A stretch of 43,614 bases of DNA from Methylomonas rivi (GCF_024505165.1 NZ_JANIBK010000023.1:1-43614), one strand, 5' to 3'; shown: positions 8,174 through 17,344, counted from the first letter of the stretch. The notes: generated from the letters alone by a model not told the origin. Numbers and translations: made by a program.

Positions 8174-9040
8174 ATGGCCAATATTCTGGTGGTTGGCTGC
8201 GGCGACATCGGCTATCGGGTGGCCCTGGCCTTACACGGTCTGGGCCACCGGGTGGTCGGTGTCAAACGGCGGCCGTTACCGGCACCCGCGCCTTTTCCAA
8301 TTATCACTGCCGATATCCGCCAGGCTGGCGGCCTGCAATTAATACCGGTCGAGTTCGATCTGGTTTTGTTCATCGTTTCCCCCGGCAGCCGTCAGGCGGA
8401 GGCTTATCAAGCGCTTTATCGGTCAGGCTTGAACAATCTGCTGGCGCATGTCGCCGCCGCCAAGCCGAGGTGGTTGATGGTGTCTTCCAGCAGCGTCTAT
8501 GGCCAGGATCGCGGTGAATGGGTGGATGAAAACAGTCCGACCCGGCCGCTGTCGCCCACGGCCCAATGCTTGGTAGCCGCCGAGCAGCGATTATGGGCCA
8601 TGGATGACGCGCATTGCGTGGTGCGTTTTTCCGGCATTTACGGTCCCGGCCGGGACCGGTTATTGCGCCGCGCCGCGCAAGGCGAAGCCGTTCAACAAAC
8701 GCCGCCCAGTTACACGAATCGGATACATTGCGACGACTGTGTTGGTGTACTGTTATTGGTGATTAAAAACCTGTTGGCCGGCGAACCATTATTGCCTTGC
8801 TATTTGGCCAGCGACAACGATCCCGCGCCGATTTGGGAGGTGATGAATTGGATAGCCCTGCAATACGCCTATCCAGCCCCCGCCGCATTGAATTTGACCG
8901 CTGAAGCCAGCCAAAACAAACGTTGCGGTAACGCCGGTTTGGCCGCCTTGGGCTATGAATTTCTGTTTCCGACCTATCGCGAGGGCTATATCGGTCCGGC
9001 TGCCGGCGTAACTGTCAAAAAACTATACAAACCAACATAA
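8174..9040 (+). CDS. NAD(P)-dependent epimerase/SDR family protein (YeeZ-like)
   Basis: A 288-residue Rossmann-fold protein. The nucleotide-binding loop VVGCGDIGYR occupies residues 6-15. The extended-SDR catalytic region has a Ser run and Tyr in MVSSSSVYGQ, and RFSGIYGPGRD corresponds to the substrate-side segment. The usual YxxxK lysine is not obvious: the expected place reads VAAEQRLW. This is typical of the atypical SDR (YeeZ-like) group, whose substrates are mostly unknown. It starts 34 bases after the SafE-like gene and may be cotranscribed, but nothing in it suggests metal handling. The next 500 bases are the DnaA-box region. Confidence 0.82.
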   Translation: MANILVVGCGDIGYRVALALHGLGHRVVGVKRRPLPAPAPFPIITADIRQAGGLQLIPVEFDLVLFIVSPGSRQAEAYQALYRSGLNNLLAHVAAAKPRWLMVSSSSVYGQDRGEWVDENSPTRPLSPTAQCLVAAEQRLWAMDDAHCVVRFSGIYGPGRDRLLRRAAQGEAVQQTPPSYTNRIHCDDCVGVLLLVIKNLLAGEPLLPCYLASDNDPAPIWEVMNWIALQYAYPAPAALNLTAEASQNKRCGNAGLAALGYEFLFPTYREGYIGPAAGVTVKKLYKPT

Positions 9041-9546
9041 GCTGCTGAAATAACGTCATTAATACGCAAAAAAATCAAGTTATCTACAAAGTTATGCACA
9101 AAATGTGTGGATAATTTTGGTTTTCTCGAAATTTTGTATGGATAACTTCAATTGCCAGTGGCCGGCTCAAAGGTTTGTTACAAACTGGTTAAATTTTAGA
9201 CAATTCAATTCAAGTATTTGATATTTTTAGATAAAAAATATTAATTTTCAGCTTGTCTACAGCATTATCCACAGATTATGGGGATAACGGTAGCAGCCCG
9301 CTACGGGTATTCGAATTTAACGGGCGTCGGAAACAGGCAGTTTTTTCGGTATCTTCAAGCATTGGCTAAAAATTCTACAGGCTAATAAGTTATTGTTTTT
9401 ATAAGTATAAAATTATATTTACGCAAGTTATCGACAATGTTATGCACAGAAATTGTGGGTAAACTGTAATTTATTTAAAGGTTGTGTTGAAAACCGCGTT
9501 GTGTTTGCCCACAAATATTGTTTGATATAGAAACTAAAGGTCTCTC
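9041..9546. other. AT-rich DnaA-box cluster: candidate chromosomal replication origin
   Basis: This gap contains no gene but many matches to the DnaA box TTATCCACA. They form three triads with the same geometry: a forward box, a second forward box 12 bases on, and a reverse box 14 bases further. Triad 1 starts at 9080 (TTATCTACA, TTATGCACA, reverse of TTATCCACA). Triad 2 starts at 9253 (TTGTCTACA, TTATCCACA, reverse of TTATCCCCA). Triad 3 starts at 9428 (TTATCGACA, TTATGCACA, reverse of TTACCCACA). The triads are 173 and 175 bases apart, and very AT-rich stretches (9181-9250, 9385-9425) lie between them, suitable for duplex unwinding. Extra partial boxes lie at 9137 and 9505. No GATC cluster is present. 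It is not beside dnaA or mnmG here. Confidence 0.7.
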
Positions 9547-11361
9547 ATGTCCAAGGATGCAAAAAATCCTGATTTTCAACGAGCCGCCACGGCACCCGCC
9601 TTACCCGCGCATACCGTGGGTTTTATCTGGTATTGTTTACGGCGGTTCCGCGGCATGATTTTGTTGATGATGGCGATGGAAGCCGGACAGGCGGCCGGCG
9701 GCATTCTGGTGCCTTATGCCATCAAGGCCTTAATGGATGCGGTGGCTGCCCATCCCGCCGGCGCCACGTTATGGGAGGCCTTTAAGCAGCCGTTACTGCT
9801 GCTGATCGGCTTGAACCTGGCCGAGATATTGTTCAGCCGCGCCAGCGGCGCTTTGCTGATCGTCATGGGGCCGCGCTTGCGCCAGCGTACCAGTCAATTG
9901 CTGTATGCCTATTTGCAGCAACATTCCCCGCGTTATTTTGCCAACCACTTTGCCGGCAGTCTGGCGCATCGGGTCAGCGAAACCGCGATGAGCGTCAACC
10001 ATACCACTTGGTCGGTGCTGTTCGATTTTTGGCCTATCGCCATCACCTTCATGGTATCGATCGTCTTGTTGTTGCAAGTGCATACCGGTTTGGGCGGCTT
10101 CGTGGCCGGTTGGGTGTTTTTATATGTGGTCAGTTCCTATTGGATGGCGACCCGTTGCCAGCCTTACGCGCAAAACTACGCGGCGGTTCGCAGCTTGGTG
10201 AACGGCAAGATTGTCGACACCGTGACCAACATGTTGAATGTTAAATTGTTTGCGCGCCTGGATTACGAACGCGAATACCTGGAAGGCGTGCTGGAAGACG
10301 AAGTACGCGAAGGCCGCCGCACCTTTTGGTACATGGAGCGGGTGCGCTGGTTTCAATTTATCGCCGCCGCCGTACTGAAAATAGGCACCATCGGCTATGC
10401 CTTGCAACTCTGGAATAGCGGCGAAATCGGCGTCGGCGATTTCGCCATGAGCACCGGCCTGGCATTGTTGATCATAGGCGATGCCCGCAATCTGACTCGG
10501 CGGTTTCTGGAGTTTTTCGAATACGTCGGCAACGTGGCCAACGGCGTGGAGACCATCGTCAAGCCGCATGAAATTATCGATAAACCGGATGCGCAACCGC
10601 TAAAGGTGGGGGCAGGGCGCATCGAATTCCGTAACGTCTGCTTTGCCTACGAAACGGGCCGGCCTGTGTTCGACAATCTCAGTGTAACGATTGAGCCCGG
10701 TCAGAGGGTGGGGCTGGTGGGCTATTCCGGTTCCGGCAAATCGACCTTTGTCAGCCTGATTTTACGCAATTACGAACCGCAGTCAGGACAAATTTTGATC
10801 GACGGCCAGGACATCCTGCAAACCACACAGGATTCCCTGCATCGACAAGTCAGCCTGATTCCGCAGGAGCCTAGTCTGTTTCATCGCAGTTTGAAGGAAA
10901 ACATTGCCTACGGCCGCTTGCGGGCCAGCGATGCGGAGATCCAAGCCGCCACTCGTTTGGCGCATGCCGATGCCTTTATTGAAGCCATGCCGGATGCCTA
11001 TGAGGCTTTGGTCGGCGAACGCGGGGTTAAATTGTCCGGCGGCCAGCGGCAACGCATTGCCATTGCCCGAGTCCTGTTAAAAGATGCGCCGATTTTGATT
11101 CTGGACGAAGCGACCTCCAGTCTGGATTCGCTGACGGAAAAAACCATACAGGAAAATCTGGACAGGGTAATGGGGGTGAAAACCGTGATTGCCGTCGCCC
11201 ATCGCCTGTCGACCATCGCCCATCTGGATCGGATTTTGGTGTTCGATCAGGGCCGGATTGTCGAAGACGGCAACCATGAAAGGTTATTGGCCGAAAAAGG
11301 TTTTTATTATCGATTGTGGAGCATGCAGGCGGGCGGATTTTTGCCGGACCGGCAGGTGTAA
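9547..11361 (+). CDS. ABC transporter, fused permease and ATPase (ABCB/MsbA-like exporter)
   Basis: A 604-residue half-transporter that would act as a homodimer. Six transmembrane helices occupy about residues 25-320. The nucleotide-binding domain has Walker A GYSGSGKST (about 394-402), the signature LSGGQRQRIAIAR, Walker B ILILDEATSSLDS and the H-loop AVAHRLST. The family includes lipid, peptide and drug exporters, and the sequence alone does not reveal the substrate. The gene has no same-strand neighbour and lies just downstream of the DnaA-box region, so its promoter must be inside or at the edge of that gap. Length and motif set are complete, with no sign of damage. Confidence 0.9.
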   Translation: MSKDAKNPDFQRAATAPALPAHTVGFIWYCLRRFRGMILLMMAMEAGQAAGGILVPYAIKALMDAVAAHPAGATLWEAFKQPLLLLIGLNLAEILFSRASGALLIVMGPRLRQRTSQLLYAYLQQHSPRYFANHFAGSLAHRVSETAMSVNHTTWSVLFDFWPIAITFMVSIVLLLQVHTGLGGFVAGWVFLYVVSSYWMATRCQPYAQNYAAVRSLVNGKIVDTVTNMLNVKLFARLDYEREYLEGVLEDEVREGRRTFWYMERVRWFQFIAAAVLKIGTIGYALQLWNSGEIGVGDFAMSTGLALLIIGDARNLTRRFLEFFEYVGNVANGVETIVKPHEIIDKPDAQPLKVGAGRIEFRNVCFAYETGRPVFDNLSVTIEPGQRVGLVGYSGSGKSTFVSLILRNYEPQSGQILIDGQDILQTTQDSLHRQVSLIPQEPSLFHRSLKENIAYGRLRASDAEIQAATRLAHADAFIEAMPDAYEALVGERGVKLSGGQRQRIAIARVLLKDAPILILDEATSSLDSLTEKTIQENLDRVMGVKTVIAVAHRLSTIAHLDRILVFDQGRIVEDGNHERLLAEKGFYYRLWSMQAGGFLPDRQV

Positions 11362-11410
11362 AGTCTTACCTGGAAGCCAGGCGCCGCCGGCCGATGCTTT
11401 GGGCTGCGTA

Positions 11411-11485
11411 ATGCTCTGCCAGCAACTGGGTTCGTTTTCGGAAGCCCTGGTGGCTATAGACGGTAGCCGTCGATCCGGTCAATCG
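11411..11485 (+). pseudogene. Possible transposase remnant
   Basis: A short open stretch reads CQQLGSFSEALVAIDGSR, recalling the conserved LVAIDGSKF segment of IS1182-like transposases. It then degenerates, with no start, no catalytic remainder and no inverted repeats found. It lies directly after the ABC exporter and just before an integrase fragment, so this is probably mobile-element debris. The match is short and from memory. Confidence 0.35.
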
Positions 11486-11556
11486 ACTGGACAAGGGAAA
11501 ACAGCAAGGCAAAGCCGGTAATTCTGAAAGCGCTTATACAGGACGTGTGCAGTGCG

Positions 11557-11715
11557 ATGAGTATTTGGGAACAAAAAAAAACGCATCGCTCGGTTCAATT
11601 TGAAATCGCCGAGCATACGCGAACGGCTTTGGACGACTGGATTGCAGCCGCAAACCTGAAATCAGACCAAACGCTTTTCACCAGCCGATTAAATGGATCG
11701 CAGCACCCGCATTTA
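11557..11715 (+). pseudogene. Tyrosine recombinase (phage-type integrase) fragment
   Basis: About 53 codons encode KKTHRSVQFEIAEHTRTAL, DDWIAAANLKSDQTLFTSR and then PHL. This matches the segment just before the HxxR catalytic motif in a common family of small proteobacterial integrases (QKT-RPVQFEI-E-TR, then LFPSR--SPHLS-RQYARIV). The reading frame continues as unrelated sequence into the antisense of the HD-GYP gene, so the catalytic Arg, His and Tyr residues are lost. Only this internal piece survives and it is not functional. With the transposase-like piece upstream it marks an old insertion site. Confidence 0.6.
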
Positions 11716-11731
11716 GGCAGGCCGGAAGCCT

Positions 11732-13336
11732 TTAGCCAACATCCGCGTATTGCTCGGCGATTTGCTGAAACTCGTCTTCGATGGCCAAAAAAGCCGCGAC
11801 GATGCCGGGGTCGAAATGCGTTCCGCTGCCTTCCAAAATGATGGCCTTGGCTTGCGCGGGAGGGAACGGCACCTTGTAGACGCGCCGGCAGGTGAGGGCG
11901 TCGTAAACATCCACCAAGGCCAATATTCTGGCCGCCAATGGAATGGCGTCGCCTTTTAAGCCTTGCGGGTAGCCGCTGCCGTTCCATTTTTCATGGTGGC
12001 AATAAGCGACGTCCATGCCGCATTGAATAAAGCTTTGCGAGGGATATTGATCGTACACCGCCCGCAGGGTGTCGCCGCCGATGGCGGCGTGGTTTTTCAT
12101 GATTTCAAATTCTTCGGCGGTCAAGCGGCCGGGTTTTTTCAGGATCGCATCGGGTATGCCCACTTTTCCGATGTCGTGCAGCGGGGACGAGCGGATTAAA
12201 TCCTCGGTGAATTCCGGCGTGACGTTTTCCCGGTAAGCGGGGTTATTGGCCAAGGCCCGGCAAATCAGGCCGCAGTATTTTTTCAGCCTCAATAGATGGG
12301 CGCCTGTTTCCGGGTCGCGGTATTCCGACAATTTGGCCAGGGCGGTAATGATGGCGTCCTGGGCTTCTTCAAAAGCTTCCCGGTGCCAGTGGCTCTGTAA
12401 GGCCGTGGTGGTGACATCGACGATACCGGCCAAAGCATCCAGTATGTCGGCTGAAAACGCCTTGGGCTCGCCGGCCAGATTCAGTAATCCCAACACCCCC
12501 TTTTTGCTGTGCAACGGCACCGACATCAAGGGCGGGCCGGGAAAAAAACGCTGGTCGAAGTCGCCGATCGGCAGCCGCGAGGCCGGCTGGTGCAGCCAAA
12601 TTTGTTTATTTTGCAAAATATTGGCCATAAGGCCGGGCGGACACGCGGAGAGATCGCATTGCGCCGGTTCCGGGCTCATGGGGTGGTGGCGGGTAAAGCG
12701 ATGGTCCAGATGCGGGCTGAGCCATAAGCTCATCGATTCGATGCGGGTCAATTCGGTTACGGCGGCGATTAGCGCCGCAATGACGGTATGGGAATGCGTC
12801 ATGCGCGCCAGATTGGCAACGTGCCGGTATTGCAATTGCAAGGCACGGGTTTTTTCCGCCACCAGTATTTCCAGCCGGTTGTTTAACAGATTCAGTTCCT
12901 GATTGGCTTGTTGCAATTGCGCCTGCAGCAATCGCTCGGACATCCGCAAACGATATTGTTCTAAACCGTCCGATAGGGTGTCTTGCAGAATCTGTTTGGG
13001 GCAGGGTTTGTTCAGAAAGCGGGAAATATGGGCGTTATGTAAAGCTTCTATCGCCAGATCCAGGTCGGCGCGTCCGGTTAGCATGACTAAGACGGATTCG
13101 GGTTGGCGGCGATAGACGGCATTTAAAAATTGCACGCCGTCCATGCCGGGCATATTGTAATCGGAAACCACCACGGCAAACGGCCCTTGCTCGGTTAAGG
13201 CCGCTAAACCGGCCGCGCCGCTTTCGGCGACGGTAATGTCGAATTCCCGCCTAAACTGCCGTTTAATGCTTTTCAGTAATAAAATTTCGTCATCGACAAA
13301 CAAGATTTTCTGGCTAATGTCGGCTGATGGGGACAT
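11732..13336 (-). CDS. Response regulator with GAF and HD-GYP domains (c-di-GMP phosphodiesterase)
   Basis: 534 residues. A receiver domain comes first (ILFVDDE; phosphorylation Asp in VVVSDYNMPGMDG; NKPCPKQIL), then a coiled coil, a GAF-like domain (about 170-310) and an HD-GYP domain. The HD-GYP part is complete: SPLHDIGKVGIPD, MKNHAAIGGD, YCHHEKWNGSGYPQGL and ALVDVYDALT. It should hydrolyse cyclic di-GMP when the receiver is phosphorylated. The chosen ATG has GGAG about six bases upstream; a TTG-type start slightly upstream would overlap the previous gene. It is the last gene of a four-gene signalling operon. Its receiver, including the PCP-QYRL tail, closely resembles that of the SpoIIE protein encoded upstream, implying duplication. 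Confidence 0.92.
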   Translation of the reverse strand: MSPSADISQKILFVDDEILLLKSIKRQFRREFDITVAESGAAGLAALTEQGPFAVVVSDYNMPGMDGVQFLNAVYRRQPESVLVMLTGRADLDLAIEALHNAHISRFLNKPCPKQILQDTLSDGLEQYRLRMSERLLQAQLQQANQELNLLNNRLEILVAEKTRALQLQYRHVANLARMTHSHTVIAALIAAVTELTRIESMSLWLSPHLDHRFTRHHPMSPEPAQCDLSACPPGLMANILQNKQIWLHQPASRLPIGDFDQRFFPGPPLMSVPLHSKKGVLGLLNLAGEPKAFSADILDALAGIVDVTTTALQSHWHREAFEEAQDAIITALAKLSEYRDPETGAHLLRLKKYCGLICRALANNPAYRENVTPEFTEDLIRSSPLHDIGKVGIPDAILKKPGRLTAEEFEIMKNHAAIGGDTLRAVYDQYPSQSFIQCGMDVAYCHHEKWNGSGYPQGLKGDAIPLAARILALVDVYDALTCRRVYKVPFPPAQAKAIILEGSGTHFDPGIVAAFLAIEDEFQQIAEQYADVG

Positions 13337-13338
13337 AA

Positions 13339-14565
13339 CTACTCCAAGGCTTTGCAAATCCGCGGCAGGTTTAATTCGAGTAAGGCGATGTCATCGGATT
13401 GCTCATGTGAGTGTTGGTGCCGTCTTAGCCGGGCCATCACAAAATCGACCCGGCTGCCGCCGGCCGGAGTGTCCAGTAAGGCGTCCCGTAAACGCCGGTC
13501 GCCGAACGGGACCATGCCCGCGCCCAATTGTTCGCTGAGGCCGTCGGTGCACAGAAACAGATTTTCGATCTCGTTCAGCGGGTAGCTGCCGGCGGTTCCC
13601 GTAAAGTTTTGTTCGTGGCATACGCCCAGCGGCAGATTATTGGACGCCATGCTTTGAACAACACGGCCGCCTTCATTTAAAAAATAGGCATCCGGCATGC
13701 CGCCCTGCCAAAGCGTCAGCCTGCGGCGGGGTAAGTCCAGTTTGACCAAGGCCGCCGCGCAAAATAATCCTATCGGTAATTTACCGCGCATTTTAGCGTT
13801 AATGCGGGTTGCCAGTGTTTCTATGTCGGGCTGTAATTGGCAGGCGAGCTCGAAACAGTCGGCCACCAGCAAAATGGCCAAGGCCGACTGCAAACCGTGT
13901 CCGGTTAAATCTCCCAGCATCAGATAAAAAGTTTGCCTGTCCCCGCCGGTATAGGTAAGCAAAAAATCGCCGCCTACTTCCGCTTTGGGGAAACATGCAT
14001 AATTCAAGCCGTCCAACCGGTCGTGTTGGTAGGATACGACATTGCCGTAGACGGTTTTAGCCATGTTCAGCTCGTGTTCCAGCAGGTATTTTTGTTTTGC
14101 CAATTCGACGTTGCTGGCCGCCAGCGCCAGATTTTTTTGGGTTAATTCCTGTTCGGCCAGCCGTTTGTCGATGATCAGGCGATATTGCGCCAGTGCGTCG
14201 AGTACCACTTTTTGCATTACGGCGGCCGGGCACGGCTTGGGCAGGTATCGGAAAATCGCGGTTTCGTTAATGGCCCGGATCGAGACGTCCGGATTGAGAT
14301 TGCCGGTCAGCATGACCTGCACCGTGTCGGGCGATATTTCCAGGGCGCGTTTTAAAAGCGCAATGCCGTCCATGCCGGGCATGATGTAATCCGAAATAAT
14401 CACGGCAATTTTAGCGGGGCCGGCCAATGCCTTTAACGCCAGCTCGCCCGATAGAACGGTAATGATTTTGTATTTTCGCCCCAAGGTGCGCTCGAATATA
14501 TGCAGTATGTTGGCATCGTCATCCACGCAAAGAATGGTGTCGGGGCTGATAACCGGCATGTTCAT
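13339..14565 (-). CDS. Response regulator with SpoIIE-type PP2C phosphatase domain (RsbU-like)
   Basis: 408 residues. An N-terminal receiver (ILCVDDD; phosphorylation Asp in VIISDYIMPGMDG; LPKPCP) is followed by a coiled-coil linker and a PPM/SpoIIE phosphatase domain. The metal-binding segments are visible as AEVGGDFLL, MLGDLTGHGLQSAL, FLCTDGLSEQ and QSDDIALLEL. Such proteins dephosphorylate anti-sigma-factor antagonists or related STAS proteins; no STAS or anti-sigma partner is encoded in the window. The ATG has GAGGAAAC directly upstream and overlaps the stop of the HDOD gene by four bases. The gap to the HD-GYP gene is two bases, so the three regulators are tightly coupled. Confidence 0.92.
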   Translation of the reverse strand: MNMPVISPDTILCVDDDANILHIFERTLGRKYKIITVLSGELALKALAGPAKIAVIISDYIMPGMDGIALLKRALEISPDTVQVMLTGNLNPDVSIRAINETAIFRYLPKPCPAAVMQKVVLDALAQYRLIIDKRLAEQELTQKNLALAASNVELAKQKYLLEHELNMAKTVYGNVVSYQHDRLDGLNYACFPKAEVGGDFLLTYTGGDRQTFYLMLGDLTGHGLQSALAILLVADCFELACQLQPDIETLATRINAKMRGKLPIGLFCAAALVKLDLPRRRLTLWQGGMPDAYFLNEGGRVVQSMASNNLPLGVCHEQNFTGTAGSYPLNEIENLFLCTDGLSEQLGAGMVPFGDRRLRDALLDTPAGGSRVDFVMARLRRHQHSHEQSDDIALLELNLPRICKALE

Positions 14566-15788
14566 GTTTCCTCGGCGTCCAAGCGAGCGATTACTTTATC
14601 CGCCAGAATTTGCCATTCCGGCAAACGGTCGATTTTATCGATGCGTTGTAAATATTGGGTATCGAGGGCGATATCGAACAGGCGGCCGCATTCTTCCATG
14701 ACGGCGGGTTTTAATAAACAGGCGGCAACGTGAACGGCCGTCAGCGCGCTGACGCCGTTATAAGCGGCATCGCTGGGGGTGTTTTGCAACAATATGGATT
14801 CGATGATGCGAGGCGGGATTTTCCAAAGGCTTAGCAGATATGCGGTGGCTTCGGAACGGGTAAAACCGAAAATTTGGGTTTCCAATTCGCTGACGGGGGT
14901 GTTGGTGTTTTTTACCTGTTCCAGCAGCGTTTTGATCCGATCGCCGCCGCGGGATAGAAAAATCAATAAACCCATGTTGTGCAGCAGGCCGCCCAGATAG
15001 GCTTGGTCCGGCCTGTCCTGTTGTTGCCGTTCCGATATCGAGATTAATTTTGCCAGTTCGGCCACCCTGGCGGCGTCTTTCCAGAGATAATGCATGTAGC
15101 GTTCCATTAGCGGATCGGTTACCGGAAAGGCCGTTTTCAGATGCACGGACAGCACCAGATTGCCGAGTTTCTTAATCCCGACCATGTTGATGGCGTCGCT
15201 AAGGTTCGACACGATCCGGTGCAATCCGAAATACGCCGAATTCACCAATTGCAGCAATTTGGCAGACAGCACCATATCGCGGGCGAATATCTCGGCCAGT
15301 TCATTGACAGTGGTGTTGTCATTGGCGATGGCGGCATTGATTTCGTGATAGATTTTCGGCAGGCTGGGCAACTGGTTGGGGTCGCCTATGCCTTCCATGA
15401 TCCGAGGGTTTTTCAGGCAGTCCTGAATTTTAAAGATTTGGGCGATGGTCTCGCGCAAGGTCTCCGCGTTGCAGGGTTTGATCAGATGCTGATGGGCGAC
15501 TTCCAATGCGCATTTTATGGTTTCCTCGTCCGCGTAGCCGCTGAGGATTACCCGGATCGTGCCGGGATATAACTTGCCGACTTGCCTTAATAACTCGTTA
15601 CCTTGCATTTCCGGCATCAGCATGTCGCTGATGATTAAATCGACCGGGGTGTGTTGCATCAGTTGCAAGGCTTGGTTGCCGCTTTGAGCGAAAAATAATT
15701 GCCATTGCTCCCGGTAGGGGCGCAGCTGCCGCCGAATGCCGTTGATGACATTTTCATCGTCGTCGACAAACAGGATGTTTTTTTTCAT
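14562..15788 (-). CDS. Response regulator with HDOD domain
   Basis: 408 residues. The receiver is complete (ILFVDDDENV; phosphorylation Asp in DLIISDMLMPEMQG; LIKPCNAETL). The HDOD domain starts at about residue 135 with LPSLPKIYHEINAAI and includes LLQLVNSAYFGL and AYLGGLLHNMGLL, the loop related to the HD motif. HDOD domains are generally non-catalytic and act as signalling or scaffolding modules, often together with c-di-GMP proteins. I chose ATG 15788, which gives MKKNILFVDDD; the frame is also open to a TTG seven codons upstream that overlaps the kinase gene. Gene order places it directly after the sensor kinase. Confidence 0.9.
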   Translation of the reverse strand: MKKNILFVDDDENVINGIRRQLRPYREQWQLFFAQSGNQALQLMQHTPVDLIISDMLMPEMQGNELLRQVGKLYPGTIRVILSGYADEETIKCALEVAHQHLIKPCNAETLRETIAQIFKIQDCLKNPRIMEGIGDPNQLPSLPKIYHEINAAIANDNTTVNELAEIFARDMVLSAKLLQLVNSAYFGLHRIVSNLSDAINMVGIKKLGNLVLSVHLKTAFPVTDPLMERYMHYLWKDAARVAELAKLISISERQQQDRPDQAYLGGLLHNMGLLIFLSRGGDRIKTLLEQVKNTNTPVSELETQIFGFTRSEATAYLLSLWKIPPRIIESILLQNTPSDAAYNGVSALTAVHVAACLLKPAVMEECGRLFDIALDTQYLQRIDKIDRLPEWQILADKVIARLDAEET

Positions 15789-15801
15789 GGCCTTGTCCAC
15801 G

Positions 15802-17232
15802 CTAAGCAAGATTGAGCGGCAGCAAAATATGGAACGTAGTGCCTACCCCCGTTTCGGACTCGAAAAACAATTGGCCGCAGTGTTTTTCAACGATGATGCT
15901 GTGCGCCAAACTAAGCCCCTGGCCGGTGCCTTTACCCACCGGCTTGGTGGTGAAGAACAGGTTGAACACTTTATCTCGTATCGGTTTGGGGATGCCGGCG
16001 CCGTTGTCCAGGATTTGTATTTCAACTTGTTCGCCGCGTTTGCGGGTGGTGACGCGTATCAGGCCGGCGTCGTTTTGAGATTCTTCTATCGCATGCGCGG
16101 CATTGATAATCAGATTGAGAAATACCTGATTGAGTTGATTGGCATAACATTCGATGCCGCCGATCTCCCCGTCATAATCGGTTTCCACTCGGGCGACATA
16201 TTTGTAACTGTTGCGGCTGATAGTGAGCGCGCTGTTGAGCGCTTCGTGCAGGTTGATAAACTGTTTGCTTTGAGCCGATTCCATATGGGAAAAAGCCTTC
16301 ATGGCCTTGACTATTTCCGCCACCCGCTCCACGCCTTCAAGGGACTGCTGAATGGCTTGCGGGCTGTCTTCCAGAATGAATTGAATGTCATGTTCTTCGG
16401 CCAGCTTATCCGTCCGGGGTTTTAAAGTGTCCGGTATCAGCCGGGCGACGGCTTGGTGGTAAGCCGTAATATCCGTAAAGTTCTGGCTTAAGGCGGACAA
16501 ATTATCGCCGATGTACTGGATTGGCGTGTTGATTTCATGGGCCACGCCGGAAGCCAGTTGGCCGATGGCTTCCAGTTTTTGCGCCTGTATCAACTGGTTT
16601 TGCAGCGTTTTGGTATCGCTGATATCGTCGATTACCCCCGAAAAATAAATCGTGCCGTTAATATACATCGGGTTCACCCGCAAGAGGACGGGGAATATTT
16701 GGCCGTCCTTGCGGCGTGCTTCCACTTCGCGGCGATTGCCGAGAATGGTGGCTTGCCCGGTTTGCAAATAGCGGCGCAGATAAGCGTCGTGTTCCGCCGC
16801 CATGGCAGCGGGCATCAAACAGTTGACGTTTTTGCCGATCAATTCATCGTGATCGTAACCGAAAATCTGTTCGGCGGCGTTATTGAAATTGGTGATGGCG
16901 CCGGCGGTGTCGATCGTGATAATCGCGCTGGCCGCCGTGTTCAAAATAGTATTGAGCTCGGTGGTTTTGTGTTCCAGCCGGTCTATTTTTTGTTTGAGCA
17001 GCAGGCTGGTTTTGCCGAGAATAACCCCGAAAAAACCCAATACCAAAGGCGCGCTCCAAATGATGTATAAGGTAAAGTGGTTACGGTGCAGGGCAATCAG
17101 GTTGCGCCAGTTTAGGCCCAGGTTTTCATGCCAGAGCAAAAGAGCGATCGTGATCGCGGGAAAGAACAAGCCTAGCGATGCGGCAATCAGGATGGAAAAA
17201 CAGAATGGGCGGCGCTGCAATACGTAGAGCAT
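15802..17232 (-). CDS. Membrane-bound PAS sensor histidine kinase
   Basis: 476 residues. Two transmembrane helices (about 12-33 and 54-74) enclose a small extracytoplasmic loop. A PAS domain (about 90-205, ITNFNNAAEQIFGYDHDELIG) is followed by a histidine phosphotransfer helix with QLASGVAHEINTPIQYIGDN and an ATPase domain (NQVFLNLIINAAHAIEES; DNGAGIP; FFTTKPVGKGTGQGLSLA). The H-E-I-N-T-P-I-Q form is typical of NtrY/FixL-like kinases preceding HDOD and HD-GYP regulators. It is the first gene of the operon and the obvious phosphodonor for the three receivers that follow. The signal is unknown. Confidence 0.92.
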   Translation of the reverse strand: MLYVLQRRPFCFSILIAASLGLFFPAITIALLLWHENLGLNWRNLIALHRNHFTLYIIWSAPLVLGFFGVILGKTSLLLKQKIDRLEHKTTELNTILNTAASAIITIDTAGAITNFNNAAEQIFGYDHDELIGKNVNCLMPAAMAAEHDAYLRRYLQTGQATILGNRREVEARRKDGQIFPVLLRVNPMYINGTIYFSGVIDDISDTKTLQNQLIQAQKLEAIGQLASGVAHEINTPIQYIGDNLSALSQNFTDITAYHQAVARLIPDTLKPRTDKLAEEHDIQFILEDSPQAIQQSLEGVERVAEIVKAMKAFSHMESAQSKQFINLHEALNSALTISRNSYKYVARVETDYDGEIGGIECYANQLNQVFLNLIINAAHAIEESQNDAGLIRVTTRKRGEQVEIQILDNGAGIPKPIRDKVFNLFFTTKPVGKGTGQGLSLAHSIIVEKHCGQLFFESETGVGTTFHILLPLNLA

Positions 17233-17344
17233 GGACTTGTCGGGTGGGAAAGAACCGGTTCAAGTCTACTAAAATTTTATGGAAATGCTCTCTTTTTCGG
17301 CTGAGTTTTGCGGGAGCGGGCGCATTAATAGAATCCGCGCGGAT

